This document shows positions 20,875-28,123 of a stretch of 29,758 nucleotides of DNA, piece after piece; positions within the stretch are counted from its first letter, which is position 1; the number at the start of each line of letters is the position of its first letter. The notes beneath the pieces were generated by a model. It worked only from the letters and a program-made list of their open reading frames with translations, ran no database searches and was not told the DNA's origin. The DNA is taken from positions 1 through 29,758 of IMG/VR virus record IMGVR_UViG_3300019888_000015; one strand, 5' to 3'. Source of the DNA: a virus. A program made the translations under genes and the position numbers.

Positions 20875-23362
20875 CGACTTCTCGACCTCCGGCATGATCG
20901 CGCTCATTCCGGACGACCCCAAGACGCTCGCCGTCGACGGCGGCCTGCCGCCGGAGGAGCTGCACTGCACCCTGGCCTTCCTTGGTGACGGCGTCGACCA
21001 GTGGACCGAGGAACGGACCGAAGCCCTTCAGGGTGCCGTGGCGCGGCTGGCCACCAACTACGGGCCGATCGAAGCCCGGATCTTCGCCCAGTCCATCTGG
21101 AACGCGGACGGCGGCACCAACCCGCAGGGCGAGCCCATGAAGCCGTGCGTGGTCTATCAGATCGACGGTCGCACCCTCGGGCTGTCCGGCCTGCAATCGG
21201 AGGCCTACGCCCTGTCCGAGCAGATCATGGGCGCCGACTACCCCGAGCAACACTCGCCCTACCTGCCGCACATTGCTGCGGCCTACGACTCGACAGACGT
21301 GGGCGCGCTCAACGCCAACCCCGGACCCGTGACTCTCGGACGTATCCGGCTGGCCTTGGGTAACGATGTCCAGGACTTCCCGCTCACCGGCTCCACCCCG
21401 GTCGAGCTGGAGGCACCCAGCCGCTACACCGAGGGAAGGACCGCCGAGATGGCCAGCAAAACCGCGACGGCGAGCCCCGCCAGCACCGACGCCCAGCCCG
21501 AGCTCGGCAAGCCGGATGAGAACGGACAGATCCCGGTGCACTTCCCGGTGCTGGTGGTGGAAGGCCTGCGCACCTCGGACGGCCGGCTCATCGCGCCCGG
21601 CGCGCTCGAACACCGGGCGCTGCCGATGTCCATCCTCGCCCAGACGAAGAACCCGGGGGCGGATGGCGGCCATGCCGGCGCGGAGGTGATCGGTCACCTG
21701 ACCACCATGGAGCGGGTGCCGGGTCCCGAGGTGGTCAGCAAAAAGACCGGCTCGCCGTTCCCCGAGGGCACGTTCGTGTGGCGCGGCGACGGCCTGATCG
21801 ACCCGGATACCGCCGGTGGCAAGAGCGCCAAGGACGGTCACCTGCGCGGCAACTCGGTGGACCTGTCCGAGGTGGATTATGAAGAGGACTTCACCGAGGC
21901 CGACGACCGCCAGATCAACGTCACCGCCGGCCGGATCGCCGCCACCACCCTGTGCCCCATTCCGGCGTTCGAGGACGCCTACGTGGAGATGGGCGATGAG
22001 CACGACGGCGCCCCGCTGCCGGAGCCGGACGCCGTCGTGGCGTCGGCGTTCTCCGCGGAGGAGCTGGGCGATCACTGCCTCCTGTGCGACCTGGGCGAGC
22101 AGGAGACCGAGGGCTGGACGCTGACCGCCGATGGCGAGTTCTCCCCGACCGCGGCCAAGCGCAAGCGCGCGTTCAAAAAGGGCCTGGCCATCAAGGGCAG
22201 CCAGGACGACGGCGGCGACGCGTCCTACCCGATCGAGAACCAGGCCGACCTAGACAAGGCCGCCAACATGGTGGGGCTCGGCAAGGACCCCAACGGCAAG
22301 ATCAAGGCGCACATCAAGGCGGCGGCGAAGAAACTGGGTCTCAAGCTGCCGCAGAGCCTGACCGCCAGCGCCGCGGCGAGCCTGCCGCCGCTGGGCTACT
22401 TCACCGATCCCGGTTTCACCGAGCCCACCCCGCTCACCATCGACGGCGACCGCATCACCGGGCACATCGCCACCTGGCGGTCCTGCCACATCGGCGTGCA
22501 GGGGCGCTGCGTCCGGCCGCCGCGCTCGCCTTCCGGGTACGCGCACTACTGCAACAAGGCCAAGCGCGTGGTGGACAGCGACGGCATCGAACGCACCATC
22601 GGCATCGGCAACCTCACCATGAACACCAGCCACGCCGAGCTGACGGCCGGTGCCTCCGGTGCCCTGCGCCACTACGACCACACCGGGCTCGCGGTGGCCG
22701 ACGTGAACGCCGGAGAGGACGCGCACGGCATCTGGATTGCGGGCACCGTACGGCCCGGCCTGTCGCAGGAGGAGCGTGTCGCCCTGCTCGCCTCCGCGCC
22801 GTCCGGCGACTGGCGCAACGTCGACGGCCACGGCCTGGACCTGGTGGCCGTGCTTCAGGTCAACACGCCCGGCTACCCGGTGCCCCGTGCCCGGATTGCC
22901 TCCGGTGCCCCCGAGGCTCTGGTGGCGGCCGGTGCGGTGCGCTCGGCGGCGCAGCTCGCACCGCCGGACCCCAACGACGAGCTGGCGGACAAGATCGCCG
23001 CGAAGCTTGCCGACCAGTGGGGCCTGCCGTCCAGGACGGCCACCGAAGCCAACGAGATCCAGCGCGACATGCTGCTGGCCGACATGGGGGTGGTGCACCC
23101 TTTTGACCTGGGCGGCGAGCTCGCCGCGTCTAGGTTGCCCTACGGTCCCGGCTCAAAACTGTGGAAGTACTGGACCTCGGGCGAAGGGCTGGCCCGCTAC
23201 ATCGACAAGGCGCATCCCTGGACGGCGCTGCGCGACGCTCTGCTCTCCGAAAACGTCCCCGCCGAGATGGCGGACGGCTTGACCACCAACATCATGCTGG
23301 CCACCCCCGAAGGCCGCGCCGCGTTCAAGGCACACCACCCCGGGGGAAGATCGAAGGGGTAA
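20867..23362 (+). CDS. Head polyprotein: 2H-phosphoesterase-like domain, prohead protease and other domains
   Basis: This 831-residue chain contains several units. Residues 1-185 look like a 2H phosphoesterase: ELHCTLAFLGD (His 33) and YLPHIAAAY (His 135), where the second motif has Ala in place of the usual Thr/Ser. Residues about 220-375 resemble the HK97-type prohead protease: VHFPVLVVEGL, HLRGNSVDLSEV, and NVTAGRIAATTLCPIPAFED followed by AYVEM. Residues about 425-498 hold a small helical repeat domain (SYPIENQADLDKA, HIKAAAKKLGLKLP). About 505-700 is a conserved actinophage module (HIATWRSCHIGVQGRC, HYDHTGLAVADVNAGED). The end (KLWKYWTSGEGLARYIDKAH, then PWTALRDALL) is another actinophage block. 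ATG 21449 (residue 195), with GGGAAGGA eight bases upstream, could start a protease form lacking the 2H domain. Confidence 0.8.
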   Translation: MADDFSTSGMIALIPDDPKTLAVDGGLPPEELHCTLAFLGDGVDQWTEERTEALQGAVARLATNYGPIEARIFAQSIWNADGGTNPQGEPMKPCVVYQIDGRTLGLSGLQSEAYALSEQIMGADYPEQHSPYLPHIAAAYDSTDVGALNANPGPVTLGRIRLALGNDVQDFPLTGSTPVELEAPSRYTEGRTAEMASKTATASPASTDAQPELGKPDENGQIPVHFPVLVVEGLRTSDGRLIAPGALEHRALPMSILAQTKNPGADGGHAGAEVIGHLTTMERVPGPEVVSKKTGSPFPEGTFVWRGDGLIDPDTAGGKSAKDGHLRGNSVDLSEVDYEEDFTEADDRQINVTAGRIAATTLCPIPAFEDAYVEMGDEHDGAPLPEPDAVVASAFSAEELGDHCLLCDLGEQETEGWTLTADGEFSPTAAKRKRAFKKGLAIKGSQDDGGDASYPIENQADLDKAANMVGLGKDPNGKIKAHIKAAAKKLGLKLPQSLTASAAASLPPLGYFTDPGFTEPTPLTIDGDRITGHIATWRSCHIGVQGRCVRPPRSPSGYAHYCNKAKRVVDSDGIERTIGIGNLTMNTSHAELTAGASGALRHYDHTGLAVADVNAGEDAHGIWIAGTVRPGLSQEERVALLASAPSGDWRNVDGHGLDLVAVLQVNTPGYPVPRARIASGAPEALVAAGAVRSAAQLAPPDPNDELADKIAAKLADQWGLPSRTATEANEIQRDMLLADMGVVHPFDLGGELAASRLPYGPGSKLWKYWTSGEGLARYIDKAHPWTALRDALLSENVPAEMADGLTTNIMLATPEGRAAFKAHHPGGRSKG

Positions 23363-23368
23363 CACACC

Positions 23369-23776
23369 GTGCCCAGCCCCCGGCGCCACCGGTCGCAACT
23401 GTCGGTGGCGCTGCTCGTGCTTCAGGTTGTCGCTGCCGTCCTGCACGTGACGCCCAGCCTGGTCTATCCCACCCGACCCATCACGGCGCGCATCGTGCTG
23501 TACATCAGCCACCTCGGACCCGTCTGGGTACTGGCCTTCGGCCTGACCTCCATCGCGCTGGCCGTGACCTACTGGGCGGCCAGGTACCTGGACTACGCCC
23601 ACCTGGCCGCCGCGGGCGTCTGGGTGATGTATTCCTCCAGTCTGTGGATCGGCGCGCTCGCCCAGAGCCCCCGCGGCACGGTGCTGTTTCCCTGCGTGGC
23701 CACCGCACTGGTCGCCGTGCACACCATCATCGCGGCCAGCTACAGCGACGCGGCGGGGCAAGAGGCCAGACGGTGA
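23369..23776 (+). CDS. Four-span membrane protein
   Basis: This 135-residue protein starts at GTG 23369, six bases after the polyprotein stop. It has about four hydrophobic segments: LSVALLVLQVVAAVLHVTPS, WVLAFGLTSIALAVTYW, LAAAGVWVMYSSSLWIGAL and VATALVAVHTIIAA, with a basic N-terminus. A membrane protein directly after head genes could be a holin-like or accessory factor. Holins usually have fewer spans, so I do not assign it. Its stop overlaps the next GTG. AGGGGTAAC at 23356-23364 resembles the right half of a cassette promoter, without a -35. Confidence 0.7.
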   Translation: MPSPRRHRSQLSVALLVLQVVAAVLHVTPSLVYPTRPITARIVLYISHLGPVWVLAFGLTSIALAVTYWAARYLDYAHLAAAGVWVMYSSSLWIGALAQSPRGTVLFPCVATALVAVHTIIAASYSDAAGQEARR

Positions 23777-24105
23777 CCACCGGCGCACTGGGCACACTCG
23801 TATCGGGGTTGACGACCCTGCTGTTCCTCATCCTGGCCCTGGCCACCTTCCGCTCCCGGCGCACCGGCCGCGAGGCGAAGGAGCTCCGGCAGGTCAAGGA
23901 GATCAACATCGCGGCCATGGCCTGGTCCTACGACGTGCGGCAACTGGCTGCCCTGTCCGGCTGGAAGCTGCCGCCGATCCCCAAAGAGATGACGCCGGAG
24001 TACCTGATGGGCAAGGCTGAGAGCGAGGGCAATGTGGAACTGGCGCAGGTCGCGGAAATCATGGCCAAGCTCGGACAGCAGAAGGCTGGGGTAAGTGATG
24101 ACTAG
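23773..24105 (+). CDS. Single-span membrane protein with cytoplasmic helical tail
   Basis: This 110-residue protein is read from GTG 23773, overlapping the previous stop. An N-terminal membrane segment (TLVSGLTTLLFLILALATF) is followed by a basic boundary (RSRRTGREAKELRQ), and the rest is helical with a Pro-rich turn (WKLPPIPKEMTPEYL). Type and order (short N-terminus, one span, long charged tail) are like many phage accessory proteins. The function is unknown. The 3' end overlaps the next start. Confidence 0.68.
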   Translation: MTTGALGTLVSGLTTLLFLILALATFRSRRTGREAKELRQVKEINIAAMAWSYDVRQLAALSGWKLPPIPKEMTPEYLMGKAESEGNVELAQVAEIMAKLGQQKAGVSDD

Positions 24106-24997
24106 CACCGTCCCCCCGCCACTGGCGGCGCCGCCCAGTCGGACACCGCTATACCGTCGCGTGCCTACCTGGGTGCTGCTGGTTGCGGGCATGGTCGTCC
24201 TGGCGGCCATGGTCCCGCTCTCGCTCGTGCTCACCAGCCACACCTACGCGGCCCAAGATCAGGCCAACACGGCGAACGCCAGGTCCAGCTCAGTGGCCAG
24301 CGCCGCGGCCCCGCTCGCCGGTGGTGTCGACGCGGCCTGCCGGGGGCGCGATGCCGCCGCAACCCAGCTCCAGCAGCAGGGGCTCTGCCAGCAGGCCAGC
24401 CAGGTCCAGTCCGTGGTGGCTGCCCCCGGTCCGGCCACCGGACCCAGCGGGGAGCGCGGCCCTGCCGGACCCGGCGTGGCCGCTACCTCGATTGCCGGTG
24501 GTCACCTGTTCGTCACCTACACCGATGGGCGCACGGAGGACAAGGGCCAGGTCGCCGGAGCCAACGGCGGCAAGGGCGACCGCGGCCGGAGCATCACCAG
24601 CACGCTGATTACCGGCGGCCACCTGGTCCTGTCCTACGACGACGGCACCGCGGCCGACGTGGGGCCGGTCGTCGGTCGCGACGGTCTGCCCGGACGGGGC
24701 GTGGCCAGTACCGCCATCACGTCGGCCTTCCACCTACTGGTGACCTACACCGATGGCACCACAGTGGACATCGGGCAACTCCCCGCCGGCGCGTCGGGAA
24801 GGAACGGCAACGACGGCAGGGACGGTCAAAACGGGGCGGCCGGCGTCTCGGTGACCAAGCAATATTTCGACCGGGACAGCTCGGGCGCCTGCCGCAATTA
24901 CAACGACTTCTCCGATGGGCGCACCCGAGTGGACGAAGGCCCCGCCGGCGACACCGCCTGCCCGGCCGTCTCCGTGACTGTCGTCCCGACCACGTAG
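24098..24997 (+). CDS. Membrane-anchored collagen-like protein with three repeats
   Basis: This 299-residue protein is placed at ATG 24098 (an in-frame GTG at 24095 precedes it). It has an N-terminal signal-anchor (WVLLVAGMVVLAAMVPLSLV), so the remainder should lie outside the cell membrane. A helical part (residues 40-105) leads to Gly-rich collagen-like stretches (GPSGERGPAGPG; GRNGNDGRDGQNGAAG). Between them are three similar units of about 37 residues built around GGHLFVTYTDGRTEDKGQ, GGHLVLSYDDGTAADVG and FHLLVTYTDGTTVDIGQ. Two Cys near the end (GACRNYNDF; DTACPAV) may pair. It resembles phage collagen-like surface proteins; whether it coats the virion or the host cell is not clear. A strong terminator follows the stop. 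Confidence 0.75.
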   Translation: MTSTVPPPLAAPPSRTPLYRRVPTWVLLVAGMVVLAAMVPLSLVLTSHTYAAQDQANTANARSSSVASAAAPLAGGVDAACRGRDAAATQLQQQGLCQQASQVQSVVAAPGPATGPSGERGPAGPGVAATSIAGGHLFVTYTDGRTEDKGQVAGANGGKGDRGRSITSTLITGGHLVLSYDDGTAADVGPVVGRDGLPGRGVASTAITSAFHLLVTYTDGTTVDIGQLPAGASGRNGNDGRDGQNGAAGVSVTKQYFDRDSSGACRNYNDFSDGRTRVDEGPAGDTACPAVSVTVVPTT

Positions 24998-25000
24998 AAC

Positions 25001-25048
25001 GACGAACGCCTGGTCGGGGCTTCCGCAAACCTTGACCAGGCGTTCGTC
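25001..25048. terminator. Bidirectional hairpin terminator between convergent genes
   Basis: GACGAACGCCTGGTC (25001-25015) pairs perfectly with 25034-25048 around an 18-base loop. It lies between the end of the rightward collagen-like gene and the end of the leftward gene at 25071. There is no long T run. Confidence 0.78.
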
Positions 25049-25070
25049 CGCCGGCGCCGACCGGCAAGCT

Positions 25071-25322
25071 TTACTCTACCGGCTCGACCTCGTCGGTCTG
25101 GTCGTCTGTCGCCGGCGCTGTCCGCTCATGGTGTTCCGGCACGCTGAGCGCGACGTGCAGCGCCTTCTCCAGATGCTGCACGAGCGTGGTCTTGATCGGC
25201 CCGTCGTCGATCAGTCCGTCGACGCCCAGCGCCGCGTCGTGCAGCACGTCCCGCAGGCCTTGCGCAGGCGTGCCGGGTTCTATGGTCTGGGCGAACCGGT
25301 TGTCGAGGTCCTGCTTGTCCAT
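25071..25322 (-). CDS. Second Acb2/Tad1-like small helical protein (candidate)
   Basis: This 83-residue leftward protein starts at ATG 25322 with AGGGAG upstream. The start MDKQDLDNRFAQTIEPGTPA resembles the LDNRF..PP opening of a phage family I associate with the Acb2/Tad1 hairpin. It continues with two helices, RDVLHDAALGVDGLIDDGPI and TTLVQHLEKALHVAL, and an acidic tail (TDDQTDEVEPVE). If the assignment is right, it may bind cyclic nucleotides as the 20599 gene might. The resemblance is short and the evidence weaker than for that gene. It is isolated by a terminator at its 3' end and by a rightward cassette promoter upstream. Confidence 0.5.
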   Translation of the reverse strand: MDKQDLDNRFAQTIEPGTPAQGLRDVLHDAALGVDGLIDDGPIKTTLVQHLEKALHVALSVPEHHERTAPATDDQTDEVEPVE

Positions 25323-25335
25323 GGGTGCTCCCTAG

Positions 25336-25364
25336 TTGTGCCCCCATGCCGCAGGGGGTAACAT
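25336..25364 (+). promoter_or_regulatory. Palindromic-spacer promoter with structured leader
   Basis: TTGTGC (25336-25341), 17-bp spacer CCCC...GGGGG (25342-25358), TAACAT (25359-25364). Unlike other copies it is followed by a 49-base leader containing nested stems, CCGGT (25367-25371) with ACCGG (25394-25398) and AAGCG (25380-25384) with CGCTT (25388-25392), then the ribosome binding site GGAAGGA before ATG 25414. Confidence 0.72.
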
Positions 25365-25413
25365 CGCCGGTAAGGCGTAAAGCGAATCGCTTCACCGGAA
25401 GGAATCATCCCCC

Positions 25414-25992
25414 ATGCTGCCCATTGTCGCCGTTGGACTCACGCCCGCGAGTACCCCACTGGCCCGGCGTATCGCAGACGACCGGCCACTGTTCGAGTTC
25501 ACCAACGTGGAGGCCGCGAACTTCGCGCTTCAGGACGGCGTGACGGTCGTGATCGAGCCGGGCGTGCGGCGCGGTGTGGACTGGAAGTCACCGCGAGCTA
25601 CGGACGACGTTGCCGACATGGCTCGGGATAGCGCGGGCTGGCTGGCGGGTCTAGGCATCGCCACCGGGCCGGTGACCGGCTGGGGATGCCACGTGCTCTA
25701 CGGCGAGGGCGCCTTTCCTGCCGCCCAGATCGCCCGTCCTGCCACGCTCGCGCACACGGGGCTGACCATGGCGCTCGTGGATTCGGCGGGCGACGACCCG
25801 ACCACGCCCCGCCGCGTGATCGACGGTCAGGAGCAGTGGCTCACCGACCGGCGCACCGTATGGCAGGCGGTCACCATGCTGGGCGTCAAGTACGCGCTCG
25901 TCGTGCCGGATGTGACCGAACCCGGAATCGACGCGCTGCGGGGACTACTGAACGACATCGAGTTAGCCGCGGGGGTCGTCGATGCCTCCTGA
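25414..25992 (+). CDS. Hypothetical protein
   Basis: This 192-residue protein has a good ribosome binding site (GGAAGGA) after a structured leader. It opens MLPIVAVGLTPASTPLARRI and alternates strands and helices in an alpha/beta way: FALQDGVTVVIEPGV, GWGCHVLYGEGAFPAAQIAR, GLTMALVDSAGDD and MLGVKYALVVPDVTEPGIDA. No catalytic motif stood out and no family was recognised. It is the first gene of a rightward run of at least six overlapping genes that ends at 28050. Confidence 0.75.
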   Translation: MLPIVAVGLTPASTPLARRIADDRPLFEFTNVEAANFALQDGVTVVIEPGVRRGVDWKSPRATDDVADMARDSAGWLAGLGIATGPVTGWGCHVLYGEGAFPAAQIARPATLAHTGLTMALVDSAGDDPTTPRRVIDGQEQWLTDRRTVWQAVTMLGVKYALVVPDVTEPGIDALRGLLNDIELAAGVVDAS

Positions 25993-26137
25993 GCCGGTCA
26001 CCGCGCTCGACCTTGCCAAGATCATCGAAGACCACGTGTTCGATGATCTTGGCGTCGCGGTGGTGGACTCCGAAGCCGCCGCCCACGCCATCACCGACTA
26101 CTTGCGATCACATGGAGTGGCGCTATGTCCGAGCTGA
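25982..26137 (+). CDS. Small hypothetical protein (51 residues)
   Basis: The frame from ATG 25982 gives MPPEPVTALDLAKIIEDHVF, then DDLGVAVVDSEAAAHAITDY and LRSHGVALCPS. It is acidic with two amphipathic helices. It overlaps both neighbours (by 11 and 13 bp), which fits the operon pattern. The function is unknown. Confidence 0.55.
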   Translation: MPPEPVTALDLAKIIEDHVFDDLGVAVVDSEAAAHAITDYLRSHGVALCPS

Positions 26138-27117
26138 TACCCACCTTTTACCTGCACGCCGAGACGCCCGCCGGTGAGCGGTGGTTCTATCCCCGGCCGG
26201 TGCTCACCGACCGCGACCGCATGGGGTTCGACAGTCGGGACCTGCGCTGGCGTGGAATCGTCGACAACCCCCAGGCCGGCGACGGCATCCCGGATGCCTA
26301 CATCGTCGACATGGCCGTGCTCAGCCATCCGGACACGAACGCCTGGGACAAGCCTTACGGCGAATTCCTGGTCTCCGACCAACCCGTCGACGCAATCGGG
26401 GCGGTGTGGTCCGGGCGCAGCCGGGTCGTCGGCCACCAGCTCCAGCCCAATCCCGGCGGCGACCAGGCCGGGCTCTGGGAGTACGCCAAGGCGCGTTTCG
26501 GCGAACGGGCCGGGGCTTACCCAGCCGACATGGATGACCCGACCTGGTCCAGCGTTCGCGGCCTGTACGAGAGCGTCACCGAGACCGAACCGGACCAGAC
26601 CCGGGAGTTCGACGTGCGCGGCTATGTCGCGATCGACGGCGACCCGGACCCCGATCCGACTCGGACGTGGATGTTGGACGAGCCCGCGCTGGGCAATTTC
26701 TACGGCCGGGTGGCCGCGCACCTGTTTCCCGGCAGCCTCTATGGACTGCGCAACGCCGTGGCCGCATACGTCGAACACGCCGTCAAGGAACTGGGTCTCA
26801 ACCTGAGCGTCTACCTCTTCGAAAGCAAGCGCGAGCTGGTGGTGCACGGGCCGATCCCCTACGACGTGGCGCTGCCCTACCGCAGCGCCACCGGCCGCAG
26901 CAAGAGCGCCCGGGACGCCGAACACCGGAGGCAGCGGGAGGCGACGTTCGGCGCCCATTTCAAGCATGAAGCGCAGCTCGTCGACCGGCTGTCGGCGCCC
27001 ACCAAGCGGGAGGCGCTGGAGGCCTGGGATGCCAAGGTCGCCGAACTGGCGGCGCCGTTCATCCCACCGCACACCGCGGTCTGCTCCCACTGCAAGGGCT
27101 ACGGGTACACGTCGTGA
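26125..27117 (+). CDS. Hypothetical protein with C-terminal CxxCxGxG motif
   Basis: This 330-residue protein starts at ATG 26125, overlapping the previous gene. The first 130 residues are rich in aromatic residues and Pro (TFYLHAETPAGERWFYPRPV; DAYIVDMAVLSHPDTNAWDK), a middle region includes GYVAIDGDPDPDPTRTWMLD, and from about residue 200 a helical part leads to a charged coiled-coil-like stretch (SKSARDAEHRRQREATFGAH). It ends CSHCKGYGYTS, a single zinc knuckle of the DnaJ type. No family was recognised and no enzymatic signature seen. The stop overlaps the next GTG. Confidence 0.75.
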   Translation: MSELIPTFYLHAETPAGERWFYPRPVLTDRDRMGFDSRDLRWRGIVDNPQAGDGIPDAYIVDMAVLSHPDTNAWDKPYGEFLVSDQPVDAIGAVWSGRSRVVGHQLQPNPGGDQAGLWEYAKARFGERAGAYPADMDDPTWSSVRGLYESVTETEPDQTREFDVRGYVAIDGDPDPDPTRTWMLDEPALGNFYGRVAAHLFPGSLYGLRNAVAAYVEHAVKELGLNLSVYLFESKRELVVHGPIPYDVALPYRSATGRSKSARDAEHRRQREATFGAHFKHEAQLVDRLSAPTKREALEAWDAKVAELAAPFIPPHTAVCSHCKGYGYTS

Positions 27118-27521
27118 CCGACTACATCGACATCGTGTTCGACCGTCGCCGTGGGGATGCGCCAGCTCGGTTCATCGAGGCCGAGCAGGACGGGCGCAGT
27201 ATCTCCCTGGATTGGGAGGATCGCCAGGACGGTACCTCGGTTCTCCGTGTGCCCGTGACCGCGAACGCCGCCGAAGTCATCCGGCTTCGCGGCGACCTGG
27301 CCACACTGCGCAGTGCGGTGCAGCGCCTCCTGTACCGTGCGCTGTACGGCACCAAGATTGCGATCCCAGTCGACAATCCGGACCAGTGCGTGATGGCTGA
27401 CGGGCGCCGCCTGCACCACACGCACTTCATGGCCAGCGGCATTCCTCGCTGCCCCTACCCGATCACCCCCGGTACCGATGTGTGCCAGTGGCACGTCGAC
27501 CACAGCAGGCGGACGCTGTGA
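27114..27521 (+). CDS. Hypothetical protein
   Basis: This 135-residue protein starts at GTG 27114 (GTGA overlap). A beta-rich N-terminus (DYIDIVFDRRRGDAPARFIE; SVLRVPVTANAAEVIRL) leads to a helix (GDLATLRSAVQRLLYRALYG). The C-terminal part has several Cys and His (DQCVMADGRRLHHTHF; PRCPYPITPGTDVCQWHVDH), likely binding zinc. The family was not recognised. It is tightly coupled with the genes on both sides. Confidence 0.7.
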   Translation: MTDYIDIVFDRRRGDAPARFIEAEQDGRSISLDWEDRQDGTSVLRVPVTANAAEVIRLRGDLATLRSAVQRLLYRALYGTKIAIPVDNPDQCVMADGRRLHHTHFMASGIPRCPYPITPGTDVCQWHVDHSRRTL

Positions 27522-27877
27522 GCGAAGCGCCGCCGTATCCGACCGTGCCGTGCAAGTGGTGCCGCGAGCCGATCATCTGGGCGCAGACCCAGCCCAACCT
27601 CGAGGCGCGCAGCGCGGCAGCCCGCGAGCCCAAGCTGCTGCCGATGGACGCCGAGCCGGTGACCAACTCGCTGTTCACTCTCTCGCCCGGCGTCCGCAGC
27701 CAGGACAACCCGACCGGCCGGCCGGTGGTGGGCCAGTTCCGCAGCCGCAACCAGGCCGCCGGGGCGCGCGCGGCGGGCGTCGCCACCTTCCAGCAGCATT
27801 GGAAGACCTGTTCGAGGATCGAGAAGTGGCCGAAGGGCCAGCACCTCGCCCGGCTGCGCAACGGCGGCGGACGATGA
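27518..27877 (+). CDS. Small zinc-binding-like protein
   Basis: This 119-residue protein starts at GTG 27518, overlapping the previous stop. VPCKWCREPIIWAQT near residue 10 is a CxxC knuckle, and FQQHWKTCSRIEKW near residue 91 supplies a His and a Cys. Together they could hold one zinc ion, with the middle (EPKLLPMDAEPVTNSLFTLS) forming a loop between them. Similar split C..C/H..C proteins are common in actinophages without a known role. The stop overlaps the next ATG. Confidence 0.7.
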   Translation: MSEAPPYPTVPCKWCREPIIWAQTQPNLEARSAAAREPKLLPMDAEPVTNSLFTLSPGVRSQDNPTGRPVVGQFRSRNQAAGARAAGVATFQQHWKTCSRIEKWPKGQHLARLRNGGGR

Positions 27878-28050
27878 TCACGGCGATTGTCGTGGGCGTC
27901 CTCTGGCTGCTTACGCTGGGGTCCGCCGTGGTCGAGTCCCGTACCTACGACGCGGGCATGTCGTGGCGCGGTCGCCTGTCCCGGCCGGCGTGCGTGATGA
28001 TGCTGGCCTGCTCGGCATGCCTGCTGATCTCGATCGTGGTCCTCCTGTAA
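27874..28050 (+). CDS. Two-span small membrane protein
   Basis: This 58-residue protein begins MITAIVVGVLWLLTLGSAVV, one membrane segment, and ends with another (MMLACSACLLISIVVLL) after a short basic loop (SWRGRLSRPA). The ATG overlaps the previous stop. It is the last gene of the 25414-28050 cluster, and a cassette promoter begins six bases after its stop. A holin-like topology is conceivable but not supported by neighbours. Confidence 0.68.
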   Translation: MITAIVVGVLWLLTLGSAVVESRTYDAGMSWRGRLSRPACVMMLACSACLLISIVVLL

Positions 28051-28056
28051 AACCAC

Positions 28057-28085
28057 TTGTGCCCCCTATCGTGAGGGGGTAACCT
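28057..28085 (+). promoter_or_regulatory. Palindromic-spacer promoter upstream of whiB-like gene
   Basis: TTGTGC (28057-28062), 17-bp spacer CCCCT...GGGGG (28063-28079), TAACCT (28080-28085). The ATG is 38 bases downstream, after GGGAGG, so the transcript has a leader. Confidence 0.72.
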
Positions 28086-28123
28086 GAAGGCAGGAGAGAC
28101 CGCCAGCGCGAAGGGAGGAAACC

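Noticed and set aside
23337-23365. Additional cassette promoter before the four-span membrane gene
   Set aside because: AGGGGTAACAC resembles the right half, but there is no left C-run and no -35, and the GTG is only three bases from the -10.
2550-26650. GACCCGGA octamers as TraB-type transfer recognition sites
   Set aside because: The octamer occurs singly inside several genes, mostly as Asp-Pro codons, with no cluster near the translocase.
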